Shown here in pieces: positions 1 to 7,149 of a stretch of 29,477 bases of DNA. This stretch comes from an uncultured Clostridia bacterium (GTDB taxonomy: Bacteria; Bacillota; Clostridia; Oscillospirales; Acutalibacteraceae). The notes beneath the pieces are model-generated. The model saw nothing but the letters and a program-made list of their open reading frames with translations, was not told where the DNA came from and made no database searches. Made by a program: the position numbers and the translations under genes. The stretch spans positions 1-29,477 of the forward strand of contig CALWMQ010000047.1 of the NCBI GenBank assembly GCA_944382025.1, given 5' to 3'. Within the stretch, counting starts at the first letter, position 1; each line of letters begins with the position of its first letter.

Positions 1-366
1 CAGGACGTCGTCCTCACCCGCCAGGGGCCCCCCTGTCAGGGCCCCCGTAGCCAGGATGAAGCGTTTGCCGGCCGCCAGCTCCTTGCCTGCGGCCGCGCCA
101 AAAAAATCCCCCATAGGCAGTACCGACACTACCCTGCCTTCCCGGAACCGGACGCCCGCCTGTTCCGCCTCACGCCGCATCGCATCCAGCATCTGTCCGC
201 CAGACACACCCCGCATACCCATATAATTATCTACCTGACGGGCTTTATACAGGGGGTTCAAATGAATGTCATTGCCCAGCACCATACAGGATTTGCCCCG
301 GGCGGCGGCGTTGACCGCCGCCGACAGCCCTGCCGGGCCTCCCCCTACAATCAGGATGTCTACCAT
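1..366 (-). CDS. Thioredoxin-reductase-like NAD(P)/FAD oxidoreductase (N-terminal part, cut by window edge)
   Basis: Reading the minus strand from ATG at 366 gives 122 codons with no stop before the window edge. The protein opens with a beta strand and the dinucleotide-binding glycine motif GGGPAGL, which binds the FAD adenosine phosphate. It reaches an ATGA segment around residue 110, as in thioredoxin-reductase-type flavoproteins. The redox CxxC that would separate a true thioredoxin reductase from a general two-domain oxidoreductase is outside the window, so the substrate cannot be called. The start is supported by AAAGGAG about ten bases upstream. The gene lies 65 bases after copA on the same strand with no terminator between, so it may be the third gene of the copper operon. 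The family call is confident, the exact enzyme is not. Confidence 0.75.
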   Translation of the reverse strand, partial: MVDILIVGGGPAGLSAAVNAAARGKSCMVLGNDIHLNPLYKARQVDNYMGMRGVSGGQMLDAMRREAEQAGVRFREGRVVSVLPMGDFFGAAAGKELAAGKRFILATGALTGGPLAGEDDVL

Positions 367-431
367 CGTCCCTGTTCTCCTTTCGAAAGCCGTTCTGTTC
401 CAGTCTATGCCGGTATCCGCTTTTCAAGCCT

Positions 432-2621
432 TTACAGTCTGGCTTTTTTCAGCAGCATCGAGTTGGCCACCACGGACACCGAACTGAAAGCCATAGCGGC
501 GCCCGCCACAACCGGGCTCAGCAAACCCAGAGCAGCCACCGGAATCCCTACGCTGTTGTAAAAAAACGCCCAGAACAAATTCTGCCGGATTTTACGCATG
601 GTTGCCCGGGACAGCTTCACTGCCGTCACCAGCGGGCCAATTCCCGCTCCTACCAGTACGACGTCCCCGGATTCCATGGCGATATCTGTTCCGCTCCCCA
701 TGGCAAACCCTACATGAGCCGCCGCCAGTGCCGGTGCGTCGTTGATACCGTCTCCTGCCATCGCCACCGTATTGCCTTTCTGCTTCTCCGCTTCCACCAC
801 CGCAACCTTGCCTTCCGGCAGGACTTGGGCGGTCACTTCCTCTATGCCCACCTGAGCGGCAATCGCTTTCGCGGTCCGCGGGTTATCCCCGGTCACCATC
901 ATGCAGCGGATCCCCAGTTTTCTCAGCTCCCTCACAGCCGGCGCCGACGTGCTCCTTACCGGATCCGCTACCCCAATCATCCCGGCGGCTTTACCGTCCA
1001 CCGCAACCAATAGGACCGTTTTCCCTTGCTGTTCCAGCGTCTCCGGACAGATCACTCCTTCCGGGATGGGGAAAGAAACATGTCGTTCCTCCATCAGCCG
1101 GGCACTGCCTATCAGGAGCTCCCGCCCGTCCACCCGGGCCCATATGCCCCGGCCGGTATAAGACTGAAAATCCTCCGCTTGGGGCAAGGTACCGTCCACA
1201 CTGTCCGCTACCGCCCGGGCTACCGGGTGTTCTGACCGGCTTTCCGCTCCCGCCGCCAGATACAGCAGGTCTTCCTTCTTCCATCCGTCTAACGGCACCA
1301 CATCCGTCACCGCCGGTTTGCCTTGGGTCACCGTCCCGGTCTTATCCAAAATCACGACGCCGATTTTACAGGCTGTTTCCAAGGCGTCCGCACTCTTGAT
1401 CAGCACCCCCATTGTGGCGGCCCGGCCTGTCCCCACCATCAATGCCGTAGGCGTTGCCAAGCCCAAAGAACAGGGACAGGCGATGACCAGTACCGCTACG
1501 GCTCTGGAAATAGACTCCGCCGTATCCCCTATCAGCCAAAGGGATAACAGCAAGGTTGCCGCCGCTATCAGGATCACCGCCGGTACAAAAATCGCCGAAA
1601 CCCGGTCCGCTAACTTCTGGATCGGTGCTTTGGAGGACTGGGCCTCCTCCACCAGCTTGATAATACCCGCCAGCACCGTATCCCGTCCAACCCCGGTTGC
1701 CCGTACCGTCAGCGAACCCGACCCATTGACCGTACCCCCATATACCCGGGAACCTGCCTGTTTTTCTACCGGCATGCTCTCCCCGGTCAGCATGGATTCA
1801 TCCACTGTGGAACAGCCGGTCTCCACCACTCCGTCTACCGACAGGCTCTCCCCAGGGCGCACCACTACCATATCATCCTTCACGATCTCTGCCGCGGGAA
1901 TGGTTTCTTCCCGGCCGTCCCGCAGGACAGTCGCCGTCTTCGGTTGGAGATTCATCAGCATCTCAATGGCCGCGGAGGTTTTGCCCTGCGCCCGTATTTC
2001 CAGCAGCTTACCCAGCAGTACCAGGGTAATAACCACAACGGCCCCTTCAAAATACAGATGCCCGCCGTCAGTAAACACATTATACGCGCTGTACCCCCAG
2101 GCGGCACTGGTACCCAGAGCAACCAATACGTCCATGCTGGGGCTCCGGTTGAGTACAGACAGAACCGCCCCTTTGTAAAACCGCCATCCTACCACAAACT
2201 GTACCGGCGCGGAAACGATGATCTGCCACCAGCCGGTATGCAGCAGTTGGGTCAGGCGAGCATGGGGGGCCACAAACATCAATACCATCATCAGCAGGAA
2301 TGGAAGGCACAGCACAGCGCTTACCGCAAACAAAATTGTCAGTTTTCGCAGTTCCCGGCGGCGAAACGAGGCTTTATCCTCCACCACCCGATAACCGGCG
2401 GCCTTGACGGCTTTTTCCAGCGCTTTTCTATCCGCGCCCTCCCCGCTCAGAAGTACCCGGGCACGCTGGTTGGCATAGCTTACCTCCGCCGACGCCACAC
2501 CCGGCACCTGGCTCAGGGCATGCTCTACCGCTGCCGCGCACCGTACACAGCTCATTCCGCCAATCTGCAAGATGCATTCCTGACCGGCTTTACCGGCCCC
2601 GCTGGTCTTACGTTCCTCCAT
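432..2621 (-). CDS. copA: Copper-exporting P1B-type ATPase
   Basis: This 729-residue membrane pump uses ATP to move Cu+ out of the cytoplasm. One N-terminal heavy-metal-associated domain carries GMSCVRC (Cys25 and Cys28). Next come membrane helices, the actuator loop with TGES (residues 279-282), the transmembrane CPC metal site (382-384) and the phosphorylated DKTGT (Asp426). The nucleotide domain has SEHP (463-466), TGDN (577-580) and GDGINDAP (623-630). The last two helices carry the YN and M-x-x-SS residues of the Cu+ (P1B-1) subgroup, which argues against zinc or cadmium. The length is normal for a single-HMA CopA. It starts 21 bases after the copZ-like gene and is probably translated from the same transcript. 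AAGG lies 10 to 15 bases before the ATG. Confidence 0.96.
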   Translation of the reverse strand: MEERKTSGAGKAGQECILQIGGMSCVRCAAAVEHALSQVPGVASAEVSYANQRARVLLSGEGADRKALEKAVKAAGYRVVEDKASFRRRELRKLTILFAVSAVLCLPFLLMMVLMFVAPHARLTQLLHTGWWQIIVSAPVQFVVGWRFYKGAVLSVLNRSPSMDVLVALGTSAAWGYSAYNVFTDGGHLYFEGAVVVITLVLLGKLLEIRAQGKTSAAIEMLMNLQPKTATVLRDGREETIPAAEIVKDDMVVVRPGESLSVDGVVETGCSTVDESMLTGESMPVEKQAGSRVYGGTVNGSGSLTVRATGVGRDTVLAGIIKLVEEAQSSKAPIQKLADRVSAIFVPAVILIAAATLLLSLWLIGDTAESISRAVAVLVIACPCSLGLATPTALMVGTGRAATMGVLIKSADALETACKIGVVILDKTGTVTQGKPAVTDVVPLDGWKKEDLLYLAAGAESRSEHPVARAVADSVDGTLPQAEDFQSYTGRGIWARVDGRELLIGSARLMEERHVSFPIPEGVICPETLEQQGKTVLLVAVDGKAAGMIGVADPVRSTSAPAVRELRKLGIRCMMVTGDNPRTAKAIAAQVGIEEVTAQVLPEGKVAVVEAEKQKGNTVAMAGDGINDAPALAAAHVGFAMGSGTDIAMESGDVVLVGAGIGPLVTAVKLSRATMRKIRQNLFWAFFYNSVGIPVAALGLLSPVVAGAAMAFSSVSVVANSMLLKKARL

Positions 2622-2642
2622 ACAGCCATCCTTCCCTTTGCT

Positions 2643-2867
2643 TTATCCCTTAACCACCGTATATCCAGCCTCGAATACCGTTTGGGCTAAAACCTCCGGC
2701 CCGGTTTTGGACGGGATATACTGCACTGTAGCGGCCTTATCCTCTAAGCTTACCTGAACTGACTTGACTCCCTTCACTCCCTTCAGGGCGTCAGACACCC
2801 GTTTCTGGCAATGGGCACAGCTCATACCGTCTATTTTCAATACAATAGTTTCTGTCTTGTCAAACAT
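2643..2867 (-). CDS. copZ: CopZ-like copper chaperone (HMA domain)
   Basis: This protein of about 74 residues is one heavy-metal-associated domain with the metal-binding loop GMSCAHC. Such proteins carry Cu+ in the cytosol and hand it to the matching domain of CopA, which is encoded 21 bases downstream. Two in-frame ATGs exist. The first, at 2876, abuts the GGGAAAGG ribosome-binding sequence with no spacing. The second, at 2867, has AAAGG at a normal distance, so I place the start at 2867; the alternative adds three residues (MKD). The gene is first in the operon and directly follows the dyad promoter at 2902-2935. It could be annotated simply as a heavy-metal-associated domain protein, but the context makes copper the likely metal. 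Confidence 0.9.
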   Translation of the reverse strand: MFDKTETIVLKIDGMSCAHCQKRVSDALKGVKGVKSVQVSLEDKAATVQYIPSKTGPEVLAQTVFEAGYTVVKG

Positions 2868-2901
2868 ATCCTTCATCCTTTCCCGCTTTTATTCTATCCT
2901 T

Positions 2902-2935
2902 CTTGAATATATACCTTTTTAGTATAATTTTCAAG
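2902..2935 (-). promoter_or_regulatory. Promoter with overlapping dyad operator for the copper operon
   Basis: On the minus strand a -35 TTGAAA (2929-2934) and a -10 TATATT (2906-2911) are separated by exactly 17 bases. The whole element is an imperfect inverted repeat, with CTTGAA at one end and TTCAAG at the other and GTATA/TATAC inside. A dimeric repressor binding here would cover both promoter elements. The sequence lacks the G/C tracts usual for CsoR sites and the long spacer usual for CueR sites, so the regulator is not identified. Confidence 0.65.
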
Positions 2936-3012
2936 TCCTTTACAGCTCTTCTCTCGAATTTTTCTTTCGGACTTTGGAACCATCCTGCTCTTATCTTCAA
3001 AAAAATCGGATT

Positions 3013-3041
3013 GGCCGTGCCGCTTACCCAATGGCACGGCC
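3013..3041 (-). terminator. Probable terminator of the membrane-protein gene
   Basis: GGCCGTGCC and GGCACGGCC form a perfect nine-base stem around an 11-base loop. On the minus strand a run of seven T follows after a seven-base spacer. It lies about 100 bases past the stop of the gene ending at 3139. The T-run is further from the stem than in a textbook terminator, so efficiency is uncertain. Confidence 0.5.
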
Positions 3042-3138
3042 GTCCGCCTCAGGAATGCCGCCGGCGCTGTTCCGCTTCGCCACCGCTCGGCACCTGCAAA
3101 ATTTATCCTGTGTCTCTCTCCGCCCCGCCGGCTGGGAC

Positions 3139-3726
3139 TTATACGTAATAGCCCCCTTCATCATATGAAACCGAGGGATTGCTTTCGGATTCTTCTGTAT
3201 ACCCCACCATCCGCAGCATCCCCCCCAGGGCTACGCACGCGACAAATCCAACCGTCACTGCCAAAGCGGCTATCCCCGCTGTCAAACGGCGGGAAGCGCG
3301 GGCTTCCCGGGTAGAAAGCGCCAATAGGATCCCCCGGATCAGAAAAGGCACGGGGAGAAGGGTCAACAGGACGATATTGATATTCGCCGCGTCATAACCG
3401 CCCTGGGTAAACTCGTTTCCTAACCCGCCGAACAGGAAAAACATCACAATGGAAGCCATAAGGTAAATCAGCCCCACGATCAGCAAAAACAGGGAATCCC
3501 ATATATGCTCCCGATAACGGCGGCTATAGGACCGGTAGGAATACACTGCGGTCCCGGTGCAGGCAATACCTGCCAGAAACAATACCATATTGGACTGGAA
3601 ATAGGATGGCTCCAGGCCTCCCTCCTTATGCATCCCCAACTGCAATCCTGTGGAAATGGCTGTCAAGATCACTGTAACCGCTAAGTAGGCCCACATTTTC
3701 CCAAAACGGCTTATGTTCATGGTCAT
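3139..3726 (-). CDS. Unknown integral membrane protein
   Basis: I do not recognise this 195-residue protein. The start at 3726 (MTMNIS) has AAAGG five bases upstream; a longer reading to 3822 has no good ribosome binding site and would add a charged stretch unlike the rest. Five hydrophobic segments are visible at about residues 11-29, 45-62, 78-99, 115-137 and 148-169. A short acidic and tyrosine-rich tail (about 176-195) follows. There are no cysteine motifs or catalytic signatures. It follows cysS on the same strand after a 150-base gap that holds a strong hairpin, so it may be a separate unit or a regulated downstream gene of the cysteine operon. Confidence 0.75.
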   Translation of the reverse strand: MTMNISRFGKMWAYLAVTVILTAISTGLQLGMHKEGGLEPSYFQSNMVLFLAGIACTGTAVYSYRSYSRRYREHIWDSLFLLIVGLIYLMASIVMFFLFGGLGNEFTQGGYDAANINIVLLTLLPVPFLIRGILLALSTREARASRRLTAGIAALAVTVGFVACVALGGMLRMVGYTEESESNPSVSYDEGGYYV

Positions 3727-3751
3727 CCTGTCCTTTCCGTCCCTTTTGTCC

Positions 3752-3782
3752 GGGGGAACACCGCTGACAGCGGCGTTCCCCC
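3752..3782 (-). other. Strong hairpin between cysS and the membrane-protein gene
   Basis: GGGGGAAC pairs with GTTCCCCC, and an inner CCGC pairs with GCGG across a five-base loop, with one A/C mismatch between them. No T-run follows on the minus strand, so it is not a normal intrinsic terminator for cysS. It could stabilise an mRNA end, mark a processing site or partly terminate transcription. Confidence 0.5.
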
Positions 3783-3875
3783 GACTTTCTTCTCTGTAGA
3801 TCCCACTCCATCCCGGCTCCATGGCCGGATGCCTGTTCTATACCGTATAACCAGCCCGGTGTGCACGGACCCCTG

Positions 3876-5288
3876 TCATCCCTGAGGCTCCGCCCGGTGC
3901 CATTTGACTCCCTGGGGCGTATCTTCCAGCACAATATTCCGAGCCTTCAATTCATCCCGGATCCGGTCGGCCTCCGCCCAGTTTTTATCCTTACGCGCTT
4001 GGGTGCGGGCCTGGATCAGCGCTTCGATCTCCTCGTCCAGATTCTCGTCCTTACGGCTGTATAGCAGGCCTAGTACCCCGGTCAACTCGTCAAACAGGCC
4101 CAGAGCCGCCCCGCATAGAGGCTTGGAGGGATTCTCAGACGCTACCATGACGTTGATATCCTTCGCCAGTTCAAATACAGCCGCAATGGCATCCGCCGTA
4201 TTCAAATCGTCATCCATGGCCGCAATAAACTGTTCCTTCCGCTTTTCCAGCCGCTCCATGGTCTCCCGATCAGCGGACCCCGCCTCGTCCGGCGCATTGC
4301 TCATAGCAAACTCCAGCCCGCTGCGGCAGTTGTACAGCCGATCCAAAGCGGCCTTGCCCTGCTGGATGATCTCGGCATTGTAGTTGATGGGGCTGCGATA
4401 TGACGAGGAAATCAGGAAATACCGGATGGGTTCATAACCATACTGTTCCGCCACATCCCGCACTGTGAAAAAGTTATTCAGCGACTTGGACATCTTTTTA
4501 TTGTCAACATTGATATAACCATTGTGCATCCAGTACCGGGCAAAAGGAACCCCGTTACAGCATTCGCTTTGGGCAATCTCATTCTCGTGGTGAGGGAAAA
4601 TCAGGTCCTGCCCGCCGCAGTGAAGATCAATGGTTTCGCCCAGGTACCGGCGGGCCATGGCGGAACATTCGATATGCCATCCGGGACGGCCGTCGCTCCA
4701 GGGGGACGGCCAGGATGGCTCTCCAGGCTTAGCCGCCTTCCACAGGGCGAAATCCAGGGGATCCTCTTTTTCCTCCCCCACGCTGATCCGGGCGCCAGAC
4801 TCCAGATCATCAATGGGCTGGTGTGAAAGCTTACCGTATTCCGCATCCTTCCGTGTACGGAAATATACATCCCCGTTGGCGGCCCGATAGGCATAGCCCT
4901 TTTCCATCAGCCCCGAAATGATGGCAATGATCTCATCCATATTCTCGGTAGCCTTGGGGTGAACCGTTGCTTCCTTCACGCCCAGTCCCTTGGCGTCCTT
5001 CCAGAATTCCTGTATATACCGTTGGGAAATCACGTCATAGGTGACCCCTTCCTCATTGGCCCGGCGGATGATCTTATCATCAATGTCGGTAAAATTCTGG
5101 ACAAACCGGACCTCCAGCCCACGCCATTCCAGGTAACGCCGCAGCACATCAAACACACACAGCGGCCGGGCGTTGCCGATGTGGATATAATTATACACCG
5201 TCGGGCCACAGGCGTAAATCCGGGCTATCCCCGGCTGGGCCGGCACAAATTCCTCTTTGGTACGGGTCATGGTGTTATAGATTTTCAT
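3876..5288 (-). CDS. cysS: Cysteinyl-tRNA synthetase
   Basis: This 470-residue class I aminoacyl-tRNA synthetase activates cysteine and loads it onto tRNA-Cys in the cytoplasm. The HIGNA form of the HIGH motif is at residues 36-40 and KMSKS is at 265-269. The zinc site that recognises the cysteine thiol is complete by alignment from memory with the E. coli enzyme: Cys27, Cys208, His233 and Glu237. The length is typical. The gene follows cysE by 65 bases on the same strand and shares the T-box leader upstream of cysE, so it should be induced when uncharged tRNA-Cys accumulates. GGAAAGG lies about 13 bases before the ATG, a slightly long spacing. Confidence 0.97.
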   Translation of the reverse strand: MKIYNTMTRTKEEFVPAQPGIARIYACGPTVYNYIHIGNARPLCVFDVLRRYLEWRGLEVRFVQNFTDIDDKIIRRANEEGVTYDVISQRYIQEFWKDAKGLGVKEATVHPKATENMDEIIAIISGLMEKGYAYRAANGDVYFRTRKDAEYGKLSHQPIDDLESGARISVGEEKEDPLDFALWKAAKPGEPSWPSPWSDGRPGWHIECSAMARRYLGETIDLHCGGQDLIFPHHENEIAQSECCNGVPFARYWMHNGYINVDNKKMSKSLNNFFTVRDVAEQYGYEPIRYFLISSSYRSPINYNAEIIQQGKAALDRLYNCRSGLEFAMSNAPDEAGSADRETMERLEKRKEQFIAAMDDDLNTADAIAAVFELAKDINVMVASENPSKPLCGAALGLFDELTGVLGLLYSRKDENLDEEIEALIQARTQARKDKNWAEADRIRDELKARNIVLEDTPQGVKWHRAEPQG

Positions 5289-5353
5289 TGATATTGGCCA
5301 TCCTTTCCTGCTTTACCTGATATCATACGCCATCCTGGCTGGTATACCGTCCT

Positions 5354-5998
5354 TCATCCCTGCCCGTTGGGATCCAACTCCTTCAGGCGGGACTCCAGCA
5401 CATCAATCTTGTGTTCCAACCGGCACAGTTCCTGAGCCACCGGGTCCGGGATATGGACCTGATCCAGATCCACAATCTTCGCCCCATTGCGTCGTACCAC
5501 ACGGGCCGGCACCCCTACCGCGGTAGAATTATCCGGGATATTATCCAACACCACCGCACCGGCCGCTACCCGTACATTGTCGCCAATCCGAATAGGCCCC
5601 AGTACCTTCGCCCCTGCCCCTACCATCACATGATTTCCAAGAGTCGGGTGACGCTTGCCTTTATCCTTTCCCGTCCCTCCTAAGGTTACTCCCTGATAAA
5701 TGGTGCAGTCATCGCCGATTACCGTGGTTTCGCCAATCACCACCCCGGTACCGTGGTCGATAAACAGGCGGCGCCCGATCTGGGCGGCGGGATGGATCTC
5801 AATATTCGTGTGGCGTACACACCGCTGGGATATCCACCGGGCAAGAAATTTCAAATGGTGCCGGTAACACCAGTTGGCCTTGCGGTGGGAACGCACCGCT
5901 TTATAGCCATTATACAGCAGCATAACCTCCAGGGATGACCGGGCTGCCGGATCCCGCTCCCGGATAACCGCGATGTCTTCTTTCATGCGATCAAACAT
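5354..5998 (-). CDS. cysE: Serine O-acetyltransferase
   Basis: This 214-residue enzyme transfers acetyl from acetyl-CoA to serine, giving O-acetylserine, the direct precursor of cysteine. An alpha-helical N-terminal part of about 65 residues is followed by the left-handed beta-helix of hexapeptide repeats. Typical family segments are visible, including FIDHGTGVVIGE with the catalytic His/Asp neighbourhood and QGVTLGGTGK. It is shorter than the E. coli enzyme and matches the compact Gram-positive form. GAAGGAGG eight bases before the ATG fixes the start. It is the first gene after the T-box leader and is followed by cysS, so precursor synthesis and tRNA charging are controlled together. Confidence 0.95.
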   Translation of the reverse strand: MFDRMKEDIAVIRERDPAARSSLEVMLLYNGYKAVRSHRKANWCYRHHLKFLARWISQRCVRHTNIEIHPAAQIGRRLFIDHGTGVVIGETTVIGDDCTIYQGVTLGGTGKDKGKRHPTLGNHVMVGAGAKVLGPIRIGDNVRVAAGAVVLDNIPDNSTAVGVPARVVRRNGAKIVDLDQVHIPDPVAQELCRLEHKIDVLESRLKELDPNGQG

Positions 5999-6120
5999 GA
6001 AAACAGCCTCCTTCTTTTATCATGAACCAAATCAGCCGGAAAATCAACCTTTTTCTTTTTCGGGGACGCCGAACCAACATGAGCGATCACCCTCCGGAAT
6101 GTGCCGCCGACCGGGAAACT

Positions 6121-6427
6121 GACAAAAACACCTCCGCAGTTCCCGGGATATACCGGAAGCTACGGAGGTGTTTGTCACACGGTTCCACTCCTGATTTCAC
6201 TCACCGAGACCGGCACTGTCCTTTCCTTCCAGTCTCGAACCGGGTAACGGCGGCAGCCGTCCGGGCATTTCCTCCCGGATTCCCATGCGCCCCACAATGG
6301 AGGAACGCCCAATGCCGGAACGCAATTTCCCCGGTTTTTCCGTCAAAAACGCTTGCAGCCTCTGGCGTTTTCTCTCTGCCGGCGGACATCTGTCGAGTAC
6401 TTCTTCCGGTCTGGGAATCTTTCCTAT
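6121..6427 (-). promoter_or_regulatory. T-box riboswitch leader specific for tRNA-Cys
   Basis: Read on the minus strand, the leader opens with a long Stem I closed by CCGGAA (6404-6409) and TTCCGG (6315-6320), with a GCAGAGAG segment in its 5' arm. A TGC cysteine codon followed by a purine sits on the 3' side of Stem I at 6322-6324, where the specifier belongs. The conserved T-box AGGAGTGGAACCGTG is at 6178-6192. Its TGGA can pair with the UCCA acceptor end of tRNA-Cys. A terminator follows: ACACCTCCG pairs with CGGAGGTGT, then TTTTTGT. By family knowledge, uncharged tRNA-Cys stabilises the antiterminator and lets cysE-cysS be transcribed. The exact 5' end is inferred. Confidence 0.93.
6129..6171 (-). 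terminator. Conditional terminator of the cysE T-box leader
   Basis: On the minus strand ACACCTCCG (6163-6171) pairs with CGGAGGTG (6129-6136) and is followed by TTTTTGT. The 5' arm lies immediately after the T-box sequence, as expected for the terminator that competes with the antiterminator. Confidence 0.9.
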
Positions 6428-6433
6428 ATGACC

Positions 6434-6439
6434 ATTATA
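6434..6439 (-). promoter_or_regulatory. -10 box of the cysE T-box transcript
   Basis: A perfect TATAAT on the minus strand lies just before the predicted 5' end of the T-box leader and 22 bases after the pgsA stop. A -35 box is not obvious: at 17-base spacing the hexamer is GTGGAT, overlapping the end of pgsA. Confidence 0.6.
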
Positions 6440-6461
6440 GTAAATATCGCAAAAAAATCCA

Positions 6462-7055
6462 CTACTTTTTTTCATCGGTCAGATGGCGGCGGTTCCGCCA
6501 CACATACTGGAACCCTGAAATCACTGTCAGCACCACCGAAACCCATATCAAAGCCCGGCCTACAGTCAAAGGCACCGAGAAAACGGAATCCTGCAGAGCA
6601 CTTCCCGCCAGCAGACCGGTCTGCCAGGTGGAAAATTCCAGCGCCGCAATCATGAAAATAATCGCCGCAAACTGAGCCACTGTTTTGGCCTTGCCCCACA
6701 GATTAGCGGCAATGACATTCCCATCCTTGGCGGCAACCAGACGCACCGAAGTGACCATAAATTCCCGGCTGAGGATAATCATCACAGCCCAGACATCCAG
6801 GTGGCCGGAAGCCAAAAAGCCAAGAAAGGCAGCAGTAGTCAGCATTTTATCCGCTAAGGGATCCAAAAATTTCCCCAGGTTGGTGACCAGGCCCTGTTTT
6901 CTGGCGATTTTCCCGTCGAAAAGATCAGTCAGGGCCGCTGCGCCAAAAACCAGGCCTGCCGTCACATAATGGAATGGAAATTCCAGCATCAGCAGCAACA
7001 GGAAAAGCGGTGCCAGCACAATACGCACCAGTGTCAATTTATTGGGAAGATTCAT
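6462..7055 (-). CDS. pgsA: CDP-diacylglycerol-glycerol-3-phosphate phosphatidyltransferase
   Basis: This 197-residue membrane enzyme joins glycerol-3-phosphate to CDP-diacylglycerol, the committed step to phosphatidylglycerol and cardiolipin. The CDP-alcohol phosphatidyltransferase signature is complete: Asp44, Asp47, Gly48, Ala51, Arg52, Gly61, Asp65 and Asp69. Several hydrophobic helices flank it. I start at the ATG at 7055 because MNLPNKLTLVR is the usual N-terminus and gives the usual length. A reading to a TTG at 7166 would add about 37 residues and overlap rimO. GGAAAGG lies about 14 bases upstream, rather far. The gene follows rimO by 94 bases on the same strand. Confidence 0.94.
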   Translation of the reverse strand: MNLPNKLTLVRIVLAPLFLLLLMLEFPFHYVTAGLVFGAAALTDLFDGKIARKQGLVTNLGKFLDPLADKMLTTAAFLGFLASGHLDVWAVMIILSREFMVTSVRLVAAKDGNVIAANLWGKAKTVAQFAAIIFMIAALEFSTWQTGLLAGSALQDSVFSVPLTVGRALIWVSVVLTVISGFQYVWRNRRHLTDEKK

Positions 7056-7149
7056 TTCGGGAAGACACACCTTTCCGCCGCGGCACCAGTCCTGGACACG
7101 GGCCAGTGTCGGTATTGTCGTAACACAAAGCCGCGATACGCTTGCAGGA

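Noticed and set aside
6022..6675. Long plus-strand frame of 217 codons across the cysE leader
   Set aside because: It covers the T-box leader and the end of pgsA antisense, and its residue content is not protein-like.
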